Source: Cupriavidus taiwanensis LMG 19424 (GTDB taxonomy: Bacteria > Pseudomonadota > Gammaproteobacteria > Burkholderiales > Burkholderiaceae). Taken from it: a stretch of DNA of 64,000 nucleotides. Shown here one piece after another: positions 30,644-38,676 of the stretch. Each line of letters begins with the position of its first letter. Positions within the stretch are counted from its first letter, which is position 1. The notes beneath the pieces are model-generated. The model was not told the DNA's origin. It was given only the letters and a program-made list of their open reading frames with translations, and did no database searches. The translations under genes and the position numbers were made by a program. Where the stretch lies: positions 1,674,001-1,738,000 of the forward strand of contig NC_010528.1 in assembly GCF_000069785.1 (NCBI RefSeq), in the 5' to 3' direction.

Positions 30644-31273
30644 TCAGGCGTTGCTGTCCGCCAGCCGCAGCGCGTGCTCGCGCACATCCGCCGGCCATGC
30701 CGCGATCTGCCGGGCGAAACCCGCCAGATCGCTGGCGAACAAGGCCCGGCTCGCCTCCTCGAAACCGGGCAGGTCGCCGGCAATCGCCACCATGAAGTGA
30801 TAGGCGCGCTCGCTGGCCGCGCGGCTGCGGTCCCTGCCGGCAGTGTCGCGGCGCGCCTGCTCGACCAGCTTGCGCAACGCCACCGACGCGCCGCCGGGCT
30901 GCGTGGCCAGCCAATCCCAGTGGCGCGGCAGCAGCGTCACCTCGCGCGCTACCACGCCGAGCTTTGGCCGGCCACGGCCGCGCGGCTCGGCCGCTTCGAT
31001 GCCCTCGCCGACCTCGCCGCTCCCGCCTGACGCCAGTTGCGGCGCCGCCAGCTGCGCCGCGCGCGCGGCCGAACGCGCCACCACTTCGGCTTCGGTACCG
31101 CTGGTGTCCAGGTCGATCGAGCGGCCGGTGCTGTCGTCGAACACCAGCACGGGCCCGGCCGCGCCGGCCTGCAGCGCCCGCCTGAGCGCGAGCGCATTCT
31201 CCGGCAGCGGGCCGGAGGCAATGCGACGGTGGCCGTCGAAGGTGGTGAAGTGGTGAGGCGTTGGCCCGGTCAT
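30644..31273 (-). CDS. DUF2239 family protein
   Basis: A 209-residue protein of family DUF2239. Typical blocks are FTTFDGHRRIASGPLPE at the N-terminus, VLVFDDSTGRSIDLDTSGTEAEV, RGRGRPKLGVVAREVTLLPRHWDWLA (resembling a short DNA-contact motif), and a C-terminal helical part with RAYHFMVAIAGDLPGFEEASRALFA. Function is unknown. It is transcribed from a promoter with two phased palindromes about 40-80 bp upstream, so it is likely tightly regulated. Confidence 0.82.
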   Translation of the reverse strand: MTGPTPHHFTTFDGHRRIASGPLPENALALRRALQAGAAGPVLVFDDSTGRSIDLDTSGTEAEVVARSAARAAQLAAPQLASGGSGEVGEGIEAAEPRGRGRPKLGVVAREVTLLPRHWDWLATQPGGASVALRKLVEQARRDTAGRDRSRAASERAYHFMVAIAGDLPGFEEASRALFASDLAGFARQIAAWPADVREHALRLADSNA

Positions 31274-31309
31274 GGCAAGTCCGCGAAAGAGGAAAAGGAA
31301 CATGTCCAA

Positions 31310-31351
31310 ATATTACCCGGATAAAATAAGAAGTCAATATTACCCGGGTAA
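31310..31351 (-). promoter_or_regulatory. Promoter of the DUF2239 gene with two operator palindromes
   Basis: On the minus strand: -35 TTGACT (31337-31332), 16-base spacer, -10 TAATAT (31315-31310). The palindrome TTACCCGGGTAA (31340-31351) lies just upstream of the -35. A near-copy, TTACCCGGATAA (31313-31324), overlaps the -10. Their centres are 27 bp apart. This is the layout of repression by a dimeric regulator occluding the promoter. The regulator is unknown. Confidence 0.7.
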
Positions 31352-31456
31352 ATTATGGCCACGTGGCCGCCGGCCTGTAGGACCGCGCCCGATACCTGCG
31401 CCCGCATCGCTGACCTATCACTGAAACGTAGGCAGAACAAGCGGAGGTCAGGCGGC

Positions 31457-32986
31457 ATGACGACTTCATACTGGGCAGCCGGCACCGCCCTGACCAGCCC
31501 GCCCCTTGACGGCGACGCGGAGTGCGACGCATGCGTGATCGGCGCGGGGATCGCGGGACTGTCGGTCGCCTATGAACTGGCCGCGGCCGGGCTGGCCGTG
31601 ATCGTGATCGATGCGCAGGGACCCGGCGCAGGCGAGACCGGCAGGACCACCGCGCACCTGATGACGGCCTTCGACGATTATTTCTCCTATGTCGAACGCC
31701 ACCTCGGACACCAGGCGGCACGGCAGGTGGCGCGCAGCCACGCGGCGGCGGTGTCGCGGATGGAAGCGATCTGCGCCGCCGAGTCCATCGCTTGCGACTT
31801 CCGGCGCGTCGACGGCTACCTCTTTGCCGAATCGTCCGATGGCGAGGACCTGCTCGCCAGGGAACTGGAAGCCGCGCACCGCGCCGGGCTCGAAGACGTC
31901 GAACGGGCCAGCGACGTGCCGACCGGCAAGGTGCTGCTGCGCTCGGCACTGCGTTTTCCGCGCCAGGGGCAACTCCATCCGCTGAAGTACCTGGGCGGCC
32001 TGGTCGACGCGATCCAGCGCCGGGGCGGCAAGGTATATGGCAAGACCCGGGCCATGGAAGTCAGCGATGGCCACCCCGCGACCGTGGACACGGCCAGCGG
32101 CGCGCGCATCCGGGCCGGCAGCGTCGTCGTCGCCACCAACACGCCGTTTATCGACCGCTTTGCCATTCATACCAAGCAGGCGGCGTACCGCACGTTCGTG
32201 GTCGGCATGAAAGTGCCGCGCGGCAGCATGCCGCCGAGCCAGTTCTGGGACACGCTGGAACCGTACCATTACGTGCGCATCGCCGGCGACTTCGATCCCG
32301 ACTACCAGTTGCTGATCAGCGGCGGCGAGGACCACAAGGTCGGCCAGGCCGACGATGCCGGACAGCGCTTCGCCAGGCTGGCCGACTGGACCCGCCAGCG
32401 CTTCCCGGTAGTCGACGCACCCGTGTTCGCGTGGTCGGGCCAGGTGATGGAGCCGGTCGACGGGGTCGCCTTTATCGGCCGCAACCCAGGTGATGCCAAC
32501 GTCTACGTCGTGACCGGCGATTCCGGCAACGGCATGACCCACGGCGCGATCGCCGGCATGCTGATCCGCGACCAGATCACGGACCGCACCAATGACTGGG
32601 CCGAACTTTACGATCCGTCCCGCAAGTCGTTGACGGCCGTGGTCGAGTACGCGCGCGAGAACGCCAATGTGGTGGTCCAGTACGCCGACTGGCTCGGCAA
32701 GGACGACGGCGTCGCGCTCGATGCCATCGCCCCGGGCGCAGGGCATGTGGTCAGGGCCGGCGGCCGCCACGTGGCCGCGTTCCGCGATGCGGATGACGGC
32801 CTGCACACCTTCGACGCCACCTGCCCGCACCTGAAATGCCTGGTCCAGTGGAACAGCCTGGAGCAATCCTTCGATTGTCCATGCCATGGCTCGCGCTTCG
32901 GCGTCGATGGCTCGGTGCTGCATGGTCCGGCGAAAGGTGGGCTGGAACCCGTCGATGTGACACGGGACGACCAGCGCCATCATTGA
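31457..32986 (+). CDS. FAD-dependent oxidoreductase with C-terminal Rieske [2Fe-2S] domain
   Basis: A 509-residue fusion. Residues 1-400 form a DAO-type FAD oxidoreductase: the dinucleotide site CVIGAGIAGLSVAYELAAAGLAVIVIDA, the GETGRTTAHL block near residue 62, and VTGDSGNGMTHGAI at the C-terminal FAD end. Residues 410-509 are a Rieske domain with ligands in CPHLKC and CPCHGSRF. This architecture is common in proteins of unknown substrate. The ATG has GGAGG 9 bases upstream. The next gene, DUF2231, is 73 bp downstream, same strand, and Rieske/DUF2231 proteins often sit together. Confidence 0.9.
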   Translation: MTTSYWAAGTALTSPPLDGDAECDACVIGAGIAGLSVAYELAAAGLAVIVIDAQGPGAGETGRTTAHLMTAFDDYFSYVERHLGHQAARQVARSHAAAVSRMEAICAAESIACDFRRVDGYLFAESSDGEDLLARELEAAHRAGLEDVERASDVPTGKVLLRSALRFPRQGQLHPLKYLGGLVDAIQRRGGKVYGKTRAMEVSDGHPATVDTASGARIRAGSVVVATNTPFIDRFAIHTKQAAYRTFVVGMKVPRGSMPPSQFWDTLEPYHYVRIAGDFDPDYQLLISGGEDHKVGQADDAGQRFARLADWTRQRFPVVDAPVFAWSGQVMEPVDGVAFIGRNPGDANVYVVTGDSGNGMTHGAIAGMLIRDQITDRTNDWAELYDPSRKSLTAVVEYARENANVVVQYADWLGKDDGVALDAIAPGAGHVVRAGGRHVAAFRDADDGLHTFDATCPHLKCLVQWNSLEQSFDCPCHGSRFGVDGSVLHGPAKGGLEPVDVTRDDQRHH

Positions 32987-33059
32987 ACGGGGAGGCACGC
33001 CGCGCCGGCGCGGCGAACCGTAAGGGCCCTTGCGCGCCCTGAACGTCAGAGGAGTCGCC

Positions 33060-33500
33060 ATGCTTACCCCCGCCAGCATTGCCAAGCACCCGATCCATCC
33101 GATGCTGATCACCATCCCCATCGGCTTGTGGATCTTTTCCTTTGCCTGCGACCTGATCCGCTATTTCGGCGGCGACAGTCCCAACTGGCCGGTGGTGGCA
33201 CTCTATGCCATGGTCGGCGGCATCATCGGCGCGTTGCTCGCAGCCCTGCCCGGTCTGATCGACCTGCTGTCGCTGCCGAGCGGCATCCGCCGCATTGCGC
33301 TGCTGCACATGGGCATCAACCTGACGGTGGTCGTGCTCTATGTAATCAACGCCTGGTGGCGCATGCGCGGGGCCGGAGCGGGCGCCATCGTGCTGTCGGC
33401 GATCGCCATCGGCCTGCTGGTGGTATCCGGCTGGCTGGGCGGGAAAATGGTGCATGTCCATGGCGTGGGCGTGCAAACGCCGCCGGCACCGGTGCGGTAA
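33060..33500 (+). CDS. DUF2231 membrane protein
   Basis: A 146-residue inner-membrane protein with four hydrophobic helices. It has the DUF2231 signature KHPIHPMLITIPIGLWIFSFACDL at the N-terminus, with histidines near the first helix that could bind heme or metal, and a late HVHGVGV stretch. The family often co-occurs with redox proteins; function is unproven. The ATG is preceded by AGAGGAG. It probably belongs to one transcript with the FAD/Rieske gene upstream. Confidence 0.85.
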   Translation: MLTPASIAKHPIHPMLITIPIGLWIFSFACDLIRYFGGDSPNWPVVALYAMVGGIIGALLAALPGLIDLLSLPSGIRRIALLHMGINLTVVVLYVINAWWRMRGAGAGAIVLSAIAIGLLVVSGWLGGKMVHVHGVGVQTPPAPVR

Positions 33501-33511
33501 CCAGCCGCGCC

Positions 33512-34822
33512 CTACAGCAGGTCGCGCAGCTTGTAGTACCACATCCCCAGCACCAGCGCGGGAGTCCGGAACAGCGCGCCGCCCGGGAAGCGATGATGCC
33601 GGATGCGGGTAAAGACATCGAACCGCGAGGCATCGCCGCTCATCGCTTCGGCAATCAGTTTGCCCGCCATGCCGGCAAACGACAGCCCGTGGCCGGAGAA
33701 ACCCTGCGCATAGTAGAGGTTGGTGCCGATGCGGCCCAGGTCGGGCGCCCGGTTCATGGTGATATCGACAAAGCCGCCCCAGGAATAGTCGATATTCAGG
33801 TCCGCCGTCTGCGGAAAGACCTGCAGCATGCGTGCGCGGATGCGCTGCACCAGGTTCCCGGGCGGGCGCGCGCTGAAGGTCTCGCCGGCGCCGAACAGCA
33901 AGCGGTTGTCGGCACTGAGACGGAAATAGTCGACGATCAGGTTGTTGTCGGATACCGCGACCCGGCTCGGCATCAGCGCGCTGGCCCGCTGCGCGTCCAT
34001 CGGCTCGGTCGCGATCATGTATGTCCCCACCGGCATGATGCGTGCCGCGATTTCCGGCGCGAGATGGTCACCGAACTCGCCCAGGTAGACGTTGCCCGCC
34101 AGCACCACCTGCCTGCATCGCACTTCGCCCTCCGCCGTCTTCACCACCGGCCCGTTGTCGCGCTCGACGCGATAGGCGGCCGAATTCTCGAACACCTCGA
34201 CCCCCTGCCGCCGCGCCGCGTCGCCCAGCCCCAGGCAGTATTTGAGCGGATGCAGGTGGCCCGAGTGCGGGTCATACGCGCCGGCGACGAAGCGGTCGCT
34301 GGCGACATGGCGGCCAAGCTGCGCGCGCTCGACCCATTCGAGCGGATAGTCGTAGCGTTCGCGCATATGGCGCACCCAGCGGCGCAGGCCCTCGACCTTG
34401 TGCGGCCTTGGCGCCAGCGTCATGTAGCCGCGCACGTGATCGCAAGAGATGCCGTAGGTGGCGATGCGCTGCTCCAGCAGGCGTATGCCTTCGACCGACG
34501 CATCCCACGCGGCCTGCGCCACCTCGGCCGGGCACTGGCGCTCGATCGCGCCCTCGCCTTCCGAGCCGAAGCCGACGATGGCCTGGCCGCCATTGCGTCC
34601 GGAAGCGCCCCAGCCGATCCGCTGCGCCTCGAGCAGCGCGACGTGAAAGCCGCGCGCGGCCAGTTCCAGTGCGCACGACAGCCCGGCATAGCCACCGCCC
34701 ACCACGCACACCTCCGCGTCCATGCGGCCATGCAGCGGCTGGCTCGGCGCCGGCCGGTGGACGCTCGCCTCGTAGTACGAGTTCTCGATAACGCCCAGTT
34801 CCTTTAGCAGCAGCCCCGACAT
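33512..34822 (-). CDS. puuB: FAD-dependent amine oxidase, gamma-glutamylputrescine oxidoreductase-like
   Basis: A 436-residue DAO-family flavoenzyme. The FAD site is CVVGGGYAGLSCALELAARGFHVALLEA; GWGASGRNGGQ, the HPLKYCLGLGDAARR segment and the C-terminal GFSGHGLSFAGMAGKLIAEAM are typical of PuuB, which oxidises gamma-glutamylputrescine in putrescine catabolism. Close relatives oxidise other amines. It lies 32 bp downstream of homospermidine synthase on the same strand, supporting a polyamine role. No other puu gene is in the window. Confidence 0.85.
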   Translation of the reverse strand: MSGLLLKELGVIENSYYEASVHRPAPSQPLHGRMDAEVCVVGGGYAGLSCALELAARGFHVALLEAQRIGWGASGRNGGQAIVGFGSEGEGAIERQCPAEVAQAAWDASVEGIRLLEQRIATYGISCDHVRGYMTLAPRPHKVEGLRRWVRHMRERYDYPLEWVERAQLGRHVASDRFVAGAYDPHSGHLHPLKYCLGLGDAARRQGVEVFENSAAYRVERDNGPVVKTAEGEVRCRQVVLAGNVYLGEFGDHLAPEIAARIMPVGTYMIATEPMDAQRASALMPSRVAVSDNNLIVDYFRLSADNRLLFGAGETFSARPPGNLVQRIRARMLQVFPQTADLNIDYSWGGFVDITMNRAPDLGRIGTNLYYAQGFSGHGLSFAGMAGKLIAEAMSGDASRFDVFTRIRHHRFPGGALFRTPALVLGMWYYKLRDLL

Positions 34823-34854
34823 TGTCTTCGGCTCCGGTTGCGGCAGGCCGGCGC

Positions 34855-36279
34855 CTAGGTCACGCGCACGTTGAGAAACTGCCAGGGGTCTTCGTCGCGT
34901 GCCGGCGGATACAGCTGCGAGTGCTGCGCCAGCGGGGTCCAGTCGCCATAGACGCCGACCAGTTCGCCCAGGTAGGGCCGCGCGACGCGCAGCACGGTTT
35001 CGTAATCCAGGTCATCGGGCTCGACCACGCCCGCGCGCGGGTTGTCCAGCGCCCAGACCACGCCACCGAGGATGCCGGCGACCACCTGCAGGCTGGTGGC
35101 GGTGTTGTGCTCCACCAGTTGCCGGGCCTGGTCGATGGTCAGCCGGGAGCCGTACCAGTAGACGCCGCGCGCATTGCCCATCAGCAGCACTCCCAGTTCG
35201 TCCATGCCGGCGACGATGTCGTCGCGCAGGATGCGCTGGTGGTCCTGCTTGCGGCCGCTGCCCATCAGTTCGTCGATCGACAACAGCGCGTCGTCGCACG
35301 GACGATAGGCATAGTGCACCGTCGGCCGGTAGACGACTTCGCCGCTGTCGCGCAGGGTCAGGTGATCGGCAATCGAAATCGACTCGCCGTCCGTGATCAG
35401 GAAACCGTGGTAAGGGCCGCCCAGCGGCGTCCAGCTGCGCACGCGCGTGCCGAATCCCGGACGCGTCAGGTAGACCGCCGCATCCGAGCCGAAACCATGC
35501 CGGCGCGCGTCCGCGGGCCAGTGCCGTTCATGCGTGCCCCAGCCCAGTTCCGCCGGCTGCATCCCTTCCTCGATAAAGGCGTCGACCGACCACGTATTGA
35601 TGAATTCGTTGGGGGCCTTGCGCCGGTCGCCGATTTGCGTGTCCTGCTCGGCGATGTGGATGGTGCGGATATCCAGCTGGCGCGCCAGCGCTGCCCAGTC
35701 CTCGAAACTTGCCGGGCGCTCATGCTCGACGTCGTTGTCCGCCGCGATATTGACCAGCGCCTGCTTGACCAGCGCCGACACCAGGCCCGGGTTGGCGCCC
35801 TGCGTCAGGATCGCGGTGGGCCCGTCGCGCTTGTCGAGGCGGAACGCCAGCACGCCTTCGCGCAAGGCATAGTTGCTGCGGCGTGACAGCGGCGCGGCCG
35901 GATCCGTGGCCGCGCCCGCCCATGGCTCGATCGAGGTATCCAGGTACAGCACGCCGTGCTCCCAGCAATAGCGCACCAGCGCCTCGCTGGAAACATTGAC
36001 CGACAGGTTCAGCAGGAAGTCTCCCTCGCCGACAAGTTCCTGCAGCACCTGCTTGTGGTTTTCCGCGGTGAGTCCCTTGGGCACGACGCGAATCCCATAT
36101 TCCTGTGCCACGGCGGTGTCGTTGGACGGCGGGCATACCACGGTGATCTGCGCGGGAGTGATGTCGAGATGGCGCAGCAGCACAGGCACTACGGATCGGG
36201 CGATGCTGCCGAAACCAACGATCACCATGCGGCCGCGCAGTCCGCCGAATTTCTTGAACGTGGTTGCCGGGCTGTCCAT
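34855..36279 (-). CDS. hss: Homospermidine synthase
   Basis: A 474-residue NAD-dependent enzyme that makes sym-homospermidine from two putrescines (or putrescine and spermidine). The N-terminal Rossmann site is MVIVGFGSIARSVVPVLLRHLD; LNLSVNVSSEALVRYCWEHGVLYLDTSIEPW, AILTQGANPGLVSALVKQAL and the C-terminal ATSLQVVAGILGGVVWAL are characteristic of bacterial Hss. The ATG has CTGGAG upstream. First gene of a two-gene unit with the puuB-like oxidase. Confidence 0.92.
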   Translation of the reverse strand: MDSPATTFKKFGGLRGRMVIVGFGSIARSVVPVLLRHLDITPAQITVVCPPSNDTAVAQEYGIRVVPKGLTAENHKQVLQELVGEGDFLLNLSVNVSSEALVRYCWEHGVLYLDTSIEPWAGAATDPAAPLSRRSNYALREGVLAFRLDKRDGPTAILTQGANPGLVSALVKQALVNIAADNDVEHERPASFEDWAALARQLDIRTIHIAEQDTQIGDRRKAPNEFINTWSVDAFIEEGMQPAELGWGTHERHWPADARRHGFGSDAAVYLTRPGFGTRVRSWTPLGGPYHGFLITDGESISIADHLTLRDSGEVVYRPTVHYAYRPCDDALLSIDELMGSGRKQDHQRILRDDIVAGMDELGVLLMGNARGVYWYGSRLTIDQARQLVEHNTATSLQVVAGILGGVVWALDNPRAGVVEPDDLDYETVLRVARPYLGELVGVYGDWTPLAQHSQLYPPARDEDPWQFLNVRVT

Positions 36280-36484
36280 CGCGGGCTCCAGGGATACCGC
36301 CGCTGCGGAGATGACTTCTGTTTCTCTTAAGCAATCCGTATGCCTGTGCCCGGGATTGGCGCCATGCGTAACGATATACCGCGGTCCACGACCGCCCGCG
36401 CTGCCCGATGTGGCCTCAGGTAACTATTGCCGGCGCGCACCGGCAAACCTTGCAACCGTGTGCGCGCCGGCATGCGCGCCAGGG

Positions 36485-36500
36485 TGGAACGCCCCTTGCG
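36485..36500 (+). promoter_or_regulatory. Candidate sigma-54 promoter of the Gly/Ser-rich protein gene
   Basis: TGGAACGCCCCTTGCG has the invariant GG and GC at 10-base spacing and differs from TGGCACG-N4-TTGCA only at the C of TGGC (A here) and the last base. Predicted start is near 36512, 20 bases before the ATG of the exported Gly/Ser-rich protein. Confidence 0.5.
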
Positions 36501-36531
36501 GCTGCGGTGCTTCCAACTCAAGGAGACGATG

Positions 36532-37014
36532 ATGAAAGCACGCACATGGATGATGGCCTGGCTTGCCTGTACGGCACTGGCGAGTGGTGGGGTCCTGGCG
36601 CAGAGCGGCGGGGGCGGCGCTGGCGGCGCTGGCGGCGCGGGCGGTGGTTCGGGCGGCAGCTCGGGCGGCGGCAGCGCCGGCACGGGCCCGTCGGGCAGCA
36701 CCGGGACGCCAGGCAGCCCGGGCACGCCCGGAACCGGCACCAGCATGACCGATGGCGGCGGCAAGAGCGCCAGCGGCGACAAGCAAGGCAGCTCGCGCTC
36801 GTCGGCCGGCAAGCGGCATGGCACGGATGCCGGGGCCGGCCGCGCGGCCGGGGCGTCGGGCGTGGCAGCGCCATCGGGCGCGACCGGTTCGCCATCGGTC
36901 AGCGGCTCGGGCACGACGCGCGGCGGCGGACTGGACGCGCCCAGCACGGGCACGGGCGGTACCGGTACGACCGGGCCATCGGGGGGCGCGCCCGGAACCG
37001 GCATGGGGCGCTGA
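36532..37014 (+). CDS. Exported Gly/Ser/Thr-rich low-complexity protein
   Basis: A 160-residue precursor with a signal peptide (MKARTWMMAWLACTALASGGVLAQ, cleavage after residue 23) and a mature part that is almost all Gly, Ser, Ala, Thr and Pro, with GGAGG and GTGTTGP-type repeats and no predicted fold. A few Lys/Arg lie near residues 80-105. Two adjacent ATGs exist; the second fits AAGGAGA better. Function unknown; a surface or periplasmic structural role is a guess. Low-complexity content makes this less certain than neighbours, but signal peptide, ribosome binding site and promoter support it. Confidence 0.72.
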   Translation: MKARTWMMAWLACTALASGGVLAQSGGGGAGGAGGAGGGSGGSSGGGSAGTGPSGSTGTPGSPGTPGTGTSMTDGGGKSASGDKQGSSRSSAGKRHGTDAGAGRAAGASGVAAPSGATGSPSVSGSGTTRGGGLDAPSTGTGGTGTTGPSGGAPGTGMGR

Positions 37015-37395
37015 GCAGACGCCAGCGCGCGCCAAGGCGATGCGATGGCGGTGTCAGCGCGCCTAGAACGGCGCCGCTAACGTCAGCCGCACGCCCTGCT
37101 GCAGCCCGCCCATGCCGAACATCAGGTTGTCGTGGCAGCGCCGGCGGCTCGGATTCCGGACGGAGCACGACAACGGCATCTATCGGCTGATGGCCTGGAA
37201 CGTTACGTGCCGGTCCATCGATGATCACCCAGTGCGGGCCTGAGTTAAACGCTGCTTACTCCCAGCCGAGCCGGCACCTGCCTTGCCCCGTCGCCCTGCA
37301 GCAGCGTGCGCGCGACGCGGGGTCATCGTCCACCGGGACCAGCGCTCGATACTCGTGCAGAACTTTGCCCCCGGCCCCGTGTTCTAAATTTTCAT
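37015..37395. other. Non-coding gap with a possible gene remnant
   Basis: About 380 bases without an intact gene between the Gly/Ser-rich and VTT genes. It contains the possible porin-type C-terminus remnant listed separately. On the plus strand at about 37140-37240, one frame reads FRTEHDNGIYRLMAWNVTCR, which looks protein-like but has no start. This suggests decayed sequence. Confidence 0.4.
37063..37134 (-). pseudogene. Possible 3' remnant of an outer-membrane barrel protein gene
   Basis: On the minus strand the frame ending at TAG (37065-37063) reads DNLMFGMGGLQQGVRLTLAAPF and stops. The alternating pattern and terminal Phe are the classic end of an outer-membrane beta-barrel. Upstream of it the frame loses coding character within about 25 codons and no matching barrel follows. 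It may be chance; 22 residues is short. Confidence 0.3.
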
Positions 37396-38109
37396 ATGCT
37401 GAGCAAATTGCCTGCCACATTGTCTGGGAAGCGGCACGCCGTCCGGCGCGGCATCTGGTTCTGGCTTGCGGTCGCGACCGTCGCCGTGCTGGTCGTCGCG
37501 GTCGCGATGTCGCCGGCCTTCAAGGGCCTGGTCGGACAGGCGGTCGACTGGGCGCGTGAAATCATGGCGCAGCACCCCGTAGCGGGGGCGCTGGTCTTCT
37601 TCGTGGGGTCGGCCGTTTCCGCGATGCTCGCGTTTGCCTCGAGCGTGGTGCTGGTGCCGGTGGCCAGCGAGGCATGGGGCAAGCCGCTGACGATGCTGCT
37701 GCTTTGGGGCGGCTGGCTGCTGGGCGCCGGCGCCGCATTCGGCATCGGGCGGCTGGCCGGTCCGCTGCTCGCCCGTACCGGCTACGCGGACAAGCTGGAG
37801 AAGTACCGCGGCTATGTGTCGAAGCGGATGAAGTTCTGGGCGGTACTGCTGTTCTGCATCGCGGTGCCTTCGGAAATTCCCGGCTATCTGTTCGGCACCA
37901 TGCATTACCCTTTCCTGAAATTCCTGGCGGCAATGGCCATCGCCGAAGCGGGCTATGCGTTCGGCATCGTTGTTGCCGGCGATAGCCTGGCCATCGACCA
38001 GCCCCTGCACTTCCTGGTGGCCGCTGGTGTCCTCGCCGCGGTGGCAGTCGCCGCGGGTTTGGCGATGCGCGCGAGGGAGCGCAAGTCGCGTGGCCTGCCG
38101 CATCGCTGA
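37396..38109 (+). CDS. VTT-domain (DedA/TVP38-like) membrane protein
   Basis: A 237-residue inner-membrane protein with about five to six hydrophobic helices. The VTT/SNARE-associated core is seen in LVFFVGSAVSAMLAFASSVVLVPVAS, the G-rich LLWGGWLLGAGAAFGIGRLAGPLLAR helix and RMKFWAVLLFCIAVPSEIPGYLFGTMHYPFLKFL. Families of this type act as phospholipid or undecaprenyl-phosphate scramblases/transporters; the role here is inferred. The start at MLSKLPATLSGKRHAVRRG puts a basic N-terminus before helix 1. No good ribosome binding site. Confidence 0.82.
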   Translation: MLSKLPATLSGKRHAVRRGIWFWLAVATVAVLVVAVAMSPAFKGLVGQAVDWAREIMAQHPVAGALVFFVGSAVSAMLAFASSVVLVPVASEAWGKPLTMLLLWGGWLLGAGAAFGIGRLAGPLLARTGYADKLEKYRGYVSKRMKFWAVLLFCIAVPSEIPGYLFGTMHYPFLKFLAAMAIAEAGYAFGIVVAGDSLAIDQPLHFLVAAGVLAAVAVAAGLAMRARERKSRGLPHR

Positions 38110-38160
38110 AGCGAGTGGTCGGCGGTTGCCCGCACGCGGCCGCAGCACCCCGGAAGTTTC

Positions 38161-38257
38161 ACAGGTTTTACCCGATAATCTGCAAATACAGGAAATATCC
38201 TGTTTCCTGGGATTACAGGCTTAAGCTTGTGAATACGGACAACAGGTAATATCCTGT
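38161..38257. promoter_or_regulatory. Four operator-like repeats at exact 27-bp spacing upstream of hipB
   Basis: Units begin ACAGG at 38161, 38188, 38215 and 38242. The 16-base sites read ACAGGTTTTACCCGAT (degenerate), ACAGGAAATATCCTGT, ACAGGCTTAAGCTTGT and ACAGGTAATATCCTGT. The second and fourth carry ACAGG/CCTGT arms; the third is a near-palindrome. Antitoxins of this type repress their own operon, as E. coli HipB does on repeated palindromes. A weak promoter, TTGTGA (38227)-17-TATCCT (38250), would be covered by the last two sites. Confidence 0.75.
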
Positions 38258-38293
38258 AGCCGTCCGGCCGTCCGCCGGGTCGGGGAGCGCGCC

Positions 38294-38674
38294 ATGCACT
38301 ACGCCATCAAGACCATCCACCAGTTGCGACCGATTCTGCAGGGATTCCGCAAGTCCCGCGGCATGACCCAGGCCATGATGGCAGAGCACCTCGGCATCCG
38401 GCAGCAAACCTATGCCGAACTGGAAGCCAACCCTGCCGCCGCCAGCGTCGAACGGCTGCTGCGGGTGCTGCGCGTGCTTGGCGTCGAGCTGGTGCTGTCG
38501 CAGGCGGAGGCTGGCGATGCCGCCCCGCTCCGGCCGCGGGCCAGGACGAAGGTAACGGCAAGCCAGCCGGAAAAGGCCAGCGACAAGGTCCGCGAAAAAG
38601 TCCGCGAAAATGCCCGCGAAAGCGTCCGCGAGGCCCGCGCCGCGACGGGCCGGCGCCCGCGGGAGGACTGGTGA
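38294..38674 (+). CDS. hipB: HipB-like antitoxin, Xre-family DNA-binding protein
   Basis: A 126-residue protein. Residues 5-70 are an Xre helix-turn-helix (LRPILQGFRKSRGMTQAMMAEHLGIRQQTYAELEANP) followed by the RLLRVLRVLGVELVLSQ strand-forming region of HipB proteins. The remaining tail (about 75-126) is unusually long and basic, with a VREKVRENARESVRE heptad-like stretch encoded by a 12-bp repeat. It should bind the 27-bp repeats upstream and neutralise HipA. The stop overlaps the possible GTG start of hipA; the preferred hipA ATG begins 2 bases after it. Confidence 0.88.
   Translation: MHYAIKTIHQLRPILQGFRKSRGMTQAMMAEHLGIRQQTYAELEANPAAASVERLLRVLRVLGVELVLSQAEAGDAAPLRPRARTKVTASQPEKASDKVREKVRENARESVREARAATGRRPREDW
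38585..38632 (+). repeat. 12-bp tandem repeat within hipB, four copies
   Basis: Four consecutive 12-base units with the core TCCGCGAA or CCCGCGAA (38585, 38597, 38609, 38621), each encoding four residues of the pattern (K/N/E/S)VRE or similar. The in-frame unit gives a repetitive charged helix in the antitoxin tail; copy number could vary between strains. Confidence 0.75.
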
Positions 38675-38676
38675 CC

